Shown piece by piece: positions 56,157 through 64,000 of a stretch of 64,000 nt of DNA; the stretch's first letter is position 1, and every line of letters begins with the position of its first letter. Source of the stretch: Papaver somniferum (Eukaryota; Streptophyta; Magnoliopsida; Ranunculales; Papaveraceae); NCBI RefSeq assembly GCF_003573695.1, contig NC_039362.1, forward strand, positions 12,503,402 to 12,567,401, written 5' to 3'. A program made the translations under genes and the position numbers. The notes beneath the pieces are model-generated. The model ran no database searches. It saw only the letters and a program-made list of their open reading frames with translations, and was not told where the DNA came from.

Positions 56157-57107
56157 TGATAGACGCATTTATTTGTCTAATATATCTCAATTGTATATAG
56201 TGTTAGTGCTCGATTTTGTACTTATTTGGTTATTTTATTTATTTGTAGGTGTTTTTGGAAAAATAAGGTTTTGCGGCGAAATTGGCTAAAAATGTGGCAT
56301 TTGGACCTCCGTAGATAGCGAACCGGAAGCGCCCCAGAAGTGTACCGGAAGTACCCCAGAAATACCCCGGAGGAACCCCGAAAAAGTGCGGAAAACATCC
56401 CAGAAAAATTACTAAATGCACCCAATTTTTGGTTATTTCCACCCCAAGAATTTTATTTCAACCCCACTTGCTATTCGCACCCCTGAACTGGATAGGGGGA
56501 CACCTTCTTCAATATTCAAATATTGAAAATTGGCGGGAAAGTTTTTGCAACGAAGAACAGAATTCTGGGTTCGAATCATCGGGCATTTTTAAAGAGATTC
56601 AACACTGGAAATCGATTGGGCTAGACTTGCTAGAGCAAAACCGGGTTAGTATGAGCAATTGGGTCGAACGTATTGGGTTAGACAGGCCGGAAAAAGGAAA
56701 CAAAGAGGAGGAATAATACGGGCTCTGATGAGTTCCAAAAATAGAGCTACGTCTGAGATAAGGCAAGATATCCCTCCCTAAAGATACATATCCATATACA
56801 GAAGAGTTTGGGATAAGTTGGGAAGCAGATAAACGCGTATAAAAGATTTTGGAAAGTGGAGAAATCCGAAACATTCTTCCGAAGAAAAGAGAGAATCAAA
56901 TCGATTTTTAGGGATTATGTTAGCTATATCAAGGTTGGGCCAATCATAAGAGGCATCAGTTACACTTAGGAGAAGTTTAGAACCTCCGAGAAACCAAAAA
57001 ATCAAGTTGAAGGAATCGGGTTCTGCTGCTGCTGTTACTGCCGGAGAAGAAGACGAAGAACATAAGACGCGTGAGAAACTGCCGCAAACTTGTATCGTTC
57101 TTCCACC
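56157..57107 (+). repeat. 3' LTR of TE7, interrupted by TE6
   Basis: Follows the 5' LTR to CTTCCACC, then TE6 begins. In the 5' LTR the next bases are GCAGAAAAT, so the missing part should follow TE6 beyond the window. The copy has about 20 extra bases near 56325-56350 relative to the 5' LTR. Confidence 0.88.
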
Positions 57108-58609
57108 TGATAGACGCATTTATGAGTCTAATTTGTCCCAATTGTTTATATTGTTAGTGCTCGATTTTGTACTTATTTGGTTATTTTATGTCTTTGTAGG
57201 TGTTTTTGGAGAAATAAGCTTTTGCGGCGAAATTGGCTAAAAAGTGGTTTTTGCGCTCGTGGGAGAAAATTACTATACGGACTCTCACTTTGGATAAGGG
57301 GTAACCTAATTACTAAGGGGCACCCCATTTCAGGGCATGTACTAAAGGGACACCGGAACTGGATAGGGGGAGGTCATCTTCAAAGTTTCAAAACTGGATT
57401 TTGGCGGGAAAAAAGGCAGCAGCGTCAACAGTTTTGGATCAAGGATTTGAGCGACCTAGGAGGCGATTCAATGGGCAAATTTGGTACCCACGGACTCTAC
57501 AAGACATAAGAGACGTGTTAGAAGCGATTAGACCCATCTAATTGGGCTGGATAAGTCATAAAATCCACACAAAGTCAAGACAGTGCACACGGTTTCTGTT
57601 TAGGGTTTGAGATTAGTTTGAGAGATTTATGGGATATCTTGCGTGGGATATACATCAAAACAGTTGGGTAAAAGTCCTAGAAGATATTTGAGACGAGAGA
57701 ATATCTAGAAACATCCTGTAACGCAACAAGAAGAAGATTATTCTTCAAACAACCCGTAAAGAATAATGGAGATTTCCAAGGGGTTTGATCGAGTTTCAAG
57801 GGGATTTAAAGCCTATAAATAGTTGTTTTTATGTCAGAGAAGGGGGATAAAGAGGTTTGGGGTCGAGCAGAGACCAGAGAGAGGCTAGAGGAGTGAAGAA
57901 CGGGAGTTGCAGGAAGGAGGAGTTCTGCTGCTGCTGTTGCCATTAAAGAGCACGAAGAACAGACTCCAGAAGACAGTCGTTTATCAACAGTGACAACGAA
58001 TAGCAGCTGAGGGTCTTAAAACAACAGCGTCAACAGCAGCAGTGAGGTATCGTTATTTACAGCAGTGGTGTTTTATCGTTCTTCTCTGGACGCTTAAAGA
58101 GGGTCGTAGTTTCACTGTATTATATTTTTCACTCTTTTAATCATATTTTGAGCATCAAATATTTATTTTTAGAACATGATTATTATGAGTAGCTAAACCC
58201 CATTACTGGGATGATGGAGGAAACCATTCTTTATGCATGAGTAATTCTATTTAATTCTTTTATGACTATTTGCACTATTATGAGTGTTTTATGATTTTTC
58301 TTGATTATTTGTGATTTTATCTGATGATGTATGCTTAGTCTAGGAACTCTTGATGCATCATGCTTATGATTTACATCTAATACTTTACAAAATCTATTTT
58401 TGGCAAAGAAAAGAGTCGATATTTGTTATCATTATAAGCTATAATTGTCTAGAATTAATAGTTGATTCGCATGAGTATAAGAATTGGTGGAATCCTGAGT
58501 CCTAGTATCTCTTGATCCTGTGACAAATTGTGTATATATTTTTGTTTTTAAATCTATTCAAGTCCGAGCATCGAATCCGTATTTACCGCGCAAATTTAAT
58601 ATTACAACA
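57108..58609 (+). repeat. 5' LTR of TE6
   Basis: About 1.5 kb, TGATAGACGCATTTATGAG to ...ATTACAACA. It shares CGGCGAAATTGGCT, TTTGGCGGGAAAA and GAGC-type downstream blocks with TE1. Confidence 0.85.
57814..57821 (+). promoter_or_regulatory. TATA box of the TE6 LTR
   Basis: TATAAATA, at the same relative place as in the TE1, TE2 and TE7 LTRs. Confidence 0.55.
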
Positions 58610-58630
58610 AAATGGCGCCGCCGACGCGGA
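58610..58630 (+). other. Primer binding site of TE6
   Basis: AAATGGCGCCGCCGACGCGG follows the LTR, a TGGCGCCG-type site as in TE1 and TE7. Confidence 0.7.
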
Positions 58631-59004
58631 CTTGTTTTTAAATTTGTTTTTAGGTTTATTTTTTTTATTTTTTTTACTATTATTTTTCCTTTTTACGTTT
58701 CTTTTGTGTATTTGATTTACAGGTTCGAAGTGGAATACTAAGGACTTGGGAACAAAAGCTAAAAGCTAAAAGCTAAAAGAGAAGAAGAAAAAGACATAAT
58801 TTTTTTTTTTTAGGATTTAATTTTTATTATTATTATTTTTTGTATATAGCTTTTTTATTTATTTTTAGAATTTGTAAATAGGCTTTATTTTTCATAATTT
58901 TTGTAATTTTGGACTTTTTATTTGGACTTTACTTTGGACTTTGGACACTTTATTTTAATTTTAAACCCTACGGAAGGGTATCCTTAAATACAAACTGTTT
59001 GCAG

Positions 59005-59110
59005 GAAGGACGACGATTACGATATCGTCTCGGCCCCTCGGGTTAGTACATGACATAGGATTCGTGGCCCGAGTCGACTTCAACGGTTCAACCCCCGTCT
59101 GGTACAGGAG
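59005..59110 (+). other. Candidate leader mini-exon of TE6
   Basis: 106 bases between TTTGCAG and CAGGAG|GTAAGT, a near-perfect plant donor. The following candidate intron runs 59111-59701 and ends two bases... in AATTAAG, immediately before AATGTCG, the start codon context of the ORF at 59703. Confidence 0.5.
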
Positions 59111-59702
59111 GTAAGTCCATCGAAACCCTCGCGAATCTCCTGTAAGCGAGTTACTGTATTCCTTAAGGTGATTCATTGGTTGAGGACGAATTTGGACTGT
59201 TTTTAATTTCCTAGTAAAGGGCAAGGCCTGGCCAAATCAAGATAAGGACTCGGATTTCATCATCGTTTCCTTCTTGCCCGTCTTAGGAAAACAAAACCGA
59301 ACGTGAACCTAAGCTTTAAAATTTGGAATAGAACGAGACCGATAGGGTAACGAGCTTAATAGGAAACTCGTTCGAAAAATATTGGTTGCTCTTTAAGCAC
59401 ACTTCAAAGTTCATGATGATTTCTGTGAGTTGAATGCGTGACTGCGCCGCCTTGTGATAGTGGTGAGGCCTTGGGTATCAAAGCTCCACTGAGCTTCCCT
59501 CGCCTCGATTCAACTTACATTAGCTCGGATTGAATCCATAGGTGTGCTCAAATTGTAACGAATTCCTTTTCGAAGGAATAGAAGCTGGTCTAGAAAACAA
59601 TCTAAGTGGATCCATCATGCTTTTTGTTTGCTAGATTTTATAGGTTTGATTTGGTCGAGTCAGCCTTGTTTGTGATTGTGTAGAATTCCCTTGCAATTAA
59701 GA

Positions 59703-60500
59703 ATGTCGAACTGGTATGATAGAAGCCAATACAATGATTATCGACCTGAATTTGAATATGGACATCATCCTTTTTATGACCATTTTGGTAATAGTGGTTG
59801 GGAACGCCATCCTTTGGAAGGATATGGGTCATACCCTGGTGAGCCCAATTACTATCCACACATGCATCAGTCTTACGAGCAAGAAGATTATAGTACTAGT
59901 TCTTCGTCTCTAGAGGATACAATCAAACTATTGAAAAGTAGTCCTTATTATGATCCTTCAGTTCCTATTCCTTCTCTAGAAGAGACTCTCAGGAATTTAG
60001 CTGAGTCATCACGTCAGTTAGCTGAATCGACGTATAAATTAGATGAGGTGAATAACGTAGTTATGGACGAAAGAACTGCAACAACAACTGAATCTGTAGA
60101 AGATATCCTCAATAGATTAACTCAAAACTTAGATCCTACACTAAGGGAACTTTCTTTGGAAGAGACCCTTGAGAGGATAGCTGAGTCGACACGTAGACTT
60201 GAGTTAGAGACGAAGGAAAGTATTGCTCGAAATAACTTGAATTGCCAATATAGTGTATCCAATAATACCCTTGAGAATGAAGATACTTTTTCACATAATC
60301 AAGATAACGAGGTTATAATTGGTAACACTACTTATTTAGATAAGGTTCAATCATCTTCGTACTATTATGATGATGAGGATAGTAGTGATGAAGAATCTGA
60401 AATATGTAGGCATAATGATCAGGAATCTAGTAATCCATTTGAGCTGTATAGTGATTATATTATTTCTAGTTCAAATCCAAATAATTTTTATGATTATTCA
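59703..60500 (+). CDS. Unidentified acidic protein of TE6 with SLEET repeats (266 codons, 3' cut)
   Basis: The start at 59703 (MSNWYDRSQYND) is chosen because it follows the proposed acceptor and because TE1 diverges upstream. Residues 1-65 are Tyr/His/Pro-rich (PEFEYGHHPFYDHFG). From 69 to 175 there are four related segments: SLEDT at 69, SLEET at 91, SVEDI at 131 and SLEET at 151. They are followed by LAESSRQLAEST or IAESTRRLELET and probably form a coiled coil. The C-terminal third is acidic and Ser-rich (YYYDDEDSSDEESE). There is no capsid, zinc knuckle or enzyme motif, although the gene occupies the gag position. The frame is intact until TE5 interrupts it after YDYS. The last codons of the longer open frame, to 60533, belong to the TE5 LTR. 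Confidence 0.6.
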
Positions 60501-60639
60501 CTGGCAGGCCCCGAAAGGGTGTATAAAATGTGATGCGATGAAAACGGCCTACAGTAAACCGCAAGTGCACGGTCGTCAGTTTGTAACTCGTGCAAGTACG
60601 GGTCAATCCACAGAGATCGGGTGTGTTTTGGAGTGTTTA

Positions 60640-60990
60640 GCTAATTGGGTTCCTAGATTTGCTTTGGGCTTAGAAGCCTTTTGGCTTAAATTGGGCTTGA
60701 GTACTAATGGGTTTGAATGCCCTTTGAATGAATTGGGCTTAGTGGGTTTGTTAAAAATAAAATGAACTGAGCTTGGGCTCAGTTATCTTTGAAGTGCAAA
60801 TGGGCTTTGGTTCTAGAAACTGGTTTGAGCTTTGGGCTCAACAGTTCAACTATGACTTGGGCTTAACAGTTCACTTGTGAGTTGGGCTTAACAGTGAACT
60901 AGGCTTTGGCCTTAACTGGGCTTCAGAGGCTTTTGGAAGTGAACTGAGCTTTGGGCTCAGTTGGTTGGGCCTTTAGCCTTTGGTTTCACT
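60640..60990. repeat. GGGCTT-rich tract in the TE5 LTR
   Basis: Dense, irregular repeats of TTGGGCTT(A/G) words, the same composition as 21440-22450 in TE3 and 30830-31600 (inverted) in TE4. Confidence 0.75.
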
Positions 60991-61024
60991 GAAGGGACTT
61001 GGGCTCAGGAGTGAAGTGAGCCTT

Positions 61025-61340
61025 GGAGCAGCAGCAGCAGGCAAAAAAGGAAGCAGTACTGCAGCAGCAGCACAAGGCAAGGAGTGGCAGCAGCAGCTGC
61101 AGAAAGGCACAGCAGCAGCAGAAGAAGCTACAGCAGCAACAGAAGAAGTGGCAACAGCAAGGGAAAGCAAAGCAGCACAAGTGCTGCAGCAGCAATTGCA
61201 ACAGTAGAAGAAATGCAGCAGAAGTGGCAGCAGGGGAAGCAAGTAGTAAAGAACATGCAAAACAGAAATGCAACAGAGTTGCAGGGCTTGGAAGAAACAA
61301 CAAAGCTGAAGCAATACAAAGCAAGAAAACAAAGCTAAAC
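61025..61340. repeat. CAG/GCA-rich trinucleotide tract in the TE5 LTR
   Basis: Imperfect GCAGCAGCAG runs interspersed with GAAG/CAACAG. Long open frames here on both strands (Gln/Ala-rich or Cys/Leu-rich) come only from the repeat. Confidence 0.85.
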
Positions 61341-62985
61341 AGTTGAAGATGGAATTGTGGATGAGAATGAAGGTTGATGGCAAACTAGGGTATTGATTCC
61401 ACCTCTTAACCTAGACTAAGTCGGATATTCCAATTGCAACCAAATTATCCTCCCAAGGTACTAGCTATCTGATTAGAGCATAACTAGTCTGAGGTTTGGA
61501 CCATAATCAATTAACATGAGCTGCTGCACTTTCAATCACAGGGGTATCCTAACTACAATGTATGCCTGATACAATGTGAGAGCAAAGTGATGAGAGGCCA
61601 GAATTGTAGTCTCCTACACAGTAGAATTAAGGTTTCATCTTCACCCTAGTGGTGAATTAGAACATGCTAGCACCTAGAACTAAACAGGAAGCAGGACATG
61701 AAAAAACAGCAATTAAACATTAAGCTACAGTGCATTTATAAAACTAAGAGTATTAGACTAACAAACATCAAACAATTACCACTGAAACATCATACACTAC
61801 ACAGTGAACAAGAAGAAAAATATGCAAATGATTAAGATTGAAAGTGAAATTAAAATCAAACCTAACCCAATTAGGGGGAAACTTGGCTAGTCCAAGAACA
61901 AGTTTTTAACTCCACATCACTCCCTTTTATACCCAAATTATCAAATTAGGGTTTACACCCATTTTCCCCAAATCAGAAAATTAGGGCTTTTTAAATTACA
62001 CAAAATTTACTTACAAACCCAAAATTTGCTCGACCCATGCTTCTTGATGTCCCTCTGATGCTCTTCCTGCTCCTATTGTCCCTAATTTCTAGTTATTTTA
62101 CTCACCCAAAACCTAGGGTTTCAGAGGTTGTGAGATGAAGAAATTAACTAGGCTAGGGTGTTGTCGGGTGTTGGAGATGGTGGTGTTGTCGGGTGTTTGT
62201 GGTGGTGGTGTAGCTCGAGGTCTGGTGGTGGCAGGAGGTGCAGGTGATGGTGGTGGCAGAGAGGTGGCTCTGCAAATGTCGGGTGAAGGAGATGAAGGAG
62301 GGGCTCGACTGTGTTTGGGATAGGGGGTGTGTTTGGTTAGGTGGATGGGTTCGGGTGATAGGGTGTGAGGCGGCTGCATCGAGTCTTGATGTTCTGTGAC
62401 TCTGAGCTGCGAGATGCCAAGATGGTAGGTAGATCGGACGGTGATGCGGAGGCAAGCGATGAGCGACCGTCAGATTATATGATACAACAAAATGAACGGT
62501 ACCTGATGGAGAGTTAGGTACTGTAGTGTAAGGCGGAGATATCAAACTTCGATGCACAGCAAGGGAGCGACCGTTGGATTCAACTACCATCTAATCTGAA
62601 GGCTTGGAATTTCAGCGCTGTGGTGCTCGGCAGAGACATCAGATTTTGATGATCTATGAAGGAGCGACCGTCGGATGCTCTGAGAACTGATCTGATGGCT
62701 GAGAACGGAGGCGCTTTTGTGTGTAGAAAATGAGGTTGTGCGCACCATTCTTCGCGGCTTCCTTGCGTAATTTCTCCCGGCTTTTCACTACTTTTCTGCT
62801 CTCTTTTGCTCCGCACTTCATCCAGACTTTATTTATTACCTAAAAATGCAAAATTAATTAATAAAAATATTTATTCTTGAAAACAATGAAAATACAGAAT
62901 ATGGGATAAATGTAGAATTAATGCACAAAAGATGAGTTAAATGCCAACAAAAAGGGATAAATATTACAATATTTGGCACTCATCA

Positions 62986-63621
62986 AATACCCCCAAACCT
63001 GAATTTTACTTGTCCTCAAGTAAAACAAAACTAAGGAAATCCTAACTATACCACTGTCGCTGGTCTCTCGAATGCATTTAGCGTATGCACTAAGCCTTTT
63101 AAACCACTAAGTGTCCCTAGTGGACGAGTTGAAGTCTCGTGAAGGTTTACCAGAGGTGTGCCTACAAAACCTAAGGACAAAATATAAGCTCATATTCCAT
63201 CAAATGTGACATGTGCAAAACAGTTAAGCTCACAGCAAAATGGAGATGTCAATCTAGCTATCAAGGCACAATCCTAGCACTGATAACAAATAAGGACATG
63301 TGATAAGAGTGTAAAGTGTATCTACACATGTGTAAAGAAAGATCTGAAGTCATGACTACTAATCACCAAGAGATAGTTTCTCAGGCTAAGAACTGAGGTC
63401 GAAATCTAGCTAGCTGTCCGGACTTTACGAGAATTGTGAATGAGTTGGAGGTATTTCACAATTACTCGCGTTGTACATCAATGGCATACACCCTCCTTGC
63501 TTATTACAATGAAACAACAAAATGACTATTTACATGACTCTTATTTACATTGACAATCTCTTTTTATTTTTGGAACAAGAGATGATGGAATTGATAAATA
63601 CTTGATTTTTTGGTTTTTCTG

Positions 63622-63658
<37 letters not shown>

Positions 63659-64000
63659 AACAAGGAAACACTTTTGATACATATACAAAAGGAAACAAAA
63701 ATTACATGACACTTTGCAAGAGGTAGCCCTTTTTGATGCACCCAGTTAAATTCGATGGTTGTTTTCTTAATGTAACCTCCACCTTCTATCCCAACCAACC
63801 AAAGAACAAGCTAGTCAAGTTTCGTTCAGTATTCTAAAGTGATTGGCAATCGTAACTTCCTATCCAACACCTTGAAGATCGAGGCCATACATGTATTGGT
63901 AGATCGTGCGCGTGCAAATTTCTTATCACTATGTGAATTGTGCTAGAATCAGGGTGCCTAAATATCTAGACTAAGACTCCTAATAAAAATACATATTTGC
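62986..64000 (-). other. Non-coding 3' tail of TE5
   Basis: Reverse complement matches the TE3 tail, including CTTGAGGACAAGTAAAATTC before the purine tract. A 32-base T run (A on the element strand) lies at 63626-63657. It holds no ORF. Confidence 0.75.

Larger units (their letters stand above)
49037..57107 (+). mobile_element. TE7: gag-protease LTR element without RT/RNase H/integrase
   Basis: The 5' LTR (49037-50578), primer site, leader, gag, protease, protease-RT linker, 3' ORF, non-coding tail and the first part of the 3' LTR (56157-57107) are in order. The 3' LTR is cut by TE6. The two LTR parts agree at about 95% by eye. The layout is the same as TE2, but TE7 keeps more of the linker before RT. 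It is the best copy for studying the gag-protease-3' ORF arrangement. Confidence 0.88.
57108..60501 (+). mobile_element. TE6: TE1-type element, interrupted by TE5
   Basis: 5' LTR (57108-58609), primer site, leader with mini-exon block, and the first 266 codons of a non-gag ORF are present. The rest is displaced by TE5 and lies beyond the window. It inserted into the TE7 3' LTR. The five bases before it are CCACC, which should recur after its far end. Confidence 0.85.
60502..62985 (-). repeat. 3' LTR of TE5
   Basis: About 2.48 kb: starts TGATGAGTGCCAAATATTG (62985) and ends ...GGGGCCTGCCA (60502). The end was fixed by comparing the interrupted TE6 ORF with TE1. It carries the TACAGTAAACCGCAAGTGCA block near 60551, the GGGCTT tract 60640-60990 and a CAG-rich stretch. 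Confidence 0.85.
60502..64000 (-). mobile_element. TE5: minus-strand element, 3' LTR and 3' tail only
   Basis: On the minus strand the non-coding 3' tail (64000 down to 62986) leads to the polypurine tract GGTTTGGGGGTATT and the 3' LTR (62985 down to 60502). The tail is collinear with that of TE3 (about 24680-25745). Its remaining part is beyond the window. It inserted into the TE6 ORF. The left flank TTCAC should be repeated at its other end. Confidence 0.85.

Noticed and set aside
60973..61383. Long frames on both strands, Gln/Ala-rich and Cys/Leu-rich
   Set aside because: Produced by the CAG/GCA trinucleotide tract inside the TE5 LTR. Open in several frames at once, as expected for such repeats.
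62113..62590. Overlapping Pro/Ser/Thr-rich minus-strand frames
   Set aside because: Low-complexity GGTGGTGG/CACC text in the TE5 LTR. No conserved counterpart in the TE3 or TE4 LTRs.

Overview
This window is a stretch of plant nuclear heterochromatin or intergenic DNA built almost entirely of transposable elements, many broken and several nested inside one another. The evidence is Ty3/gypsy elements of the Athila/Tat type, L1-type LINEs (one with an RNase H domain, as in plants), long AT-rich spacers and a complete absence of intact host genes. A eudicot is likely. The species cannot be named from sequence alone.

Layout, left to right. About 339-4561 is a very long LTR (called family A here) on the + strand, followed by an inverted gag start and an inverted LTR end that abuts a 100-N assembly gap (4562-4661). 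A decayed minus-strand LINE follows (4662-5752), then non-coding DNA, then a nearly full-length but inactivated plus-strand L1 LINE (8879-13083). TE1 (14267-19441) is a pol-less Athila-like element whose 3' end is lost against a minus-strand LTR piece. TE3 (20129-26090) is a non-autonomous element carrying a zinc-knuckle ORF. It meets TE4 (26091-33804, minus strand) head on. TE4 has gag, protease, RT, RNase H and part of integrase, and shares its LTR with TE3.

From 33889 to about 45857 lies a second family-A locus. It is split by TE2 (35711-43619), a complete insertion with an exact 5-bp target duplication (CCCTC), carrying gag and protease but no RT, RNase H or integrase. A spacer (45860-49036) holds an array of about 32-bp hairpin-like repeats and a degenerate tRNA-Trp-like sequence. 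TE7 (from 49037) is another gag-protease element without the rest of pol. Its 3' LTR is split by TE6 (from 57108), which is itself split by TE5 (60502 to the window end, minus strand).

How the parts fit: TE1, TE2, TE6 and TE7 share related LTR ends (TGATAGACGC...), a tRNA primer site of TGGCGCCG type, a long conserved leader with splice-like signals around a block of about 105 nt, and a polypurine tract of the form TTTGGGGGTATT. TE1, TE2, TE7 and the TE4-family partner TE3 also share an unusual 3' ORF. It begins with a PNLGL...AS..LL segment and ends in DPQLFRLL, preceded by a hydrophobic segment in TE1, TE2 and TE7. They look like non-autonomous elements that would depend on a TE4-like pol source. 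The 3' ORF and the multi-exon leader are the best candidates for something not previously described. All reading frames here carry stops or frameshifts, so this is a fossil record of these families rather than a set of active copies.
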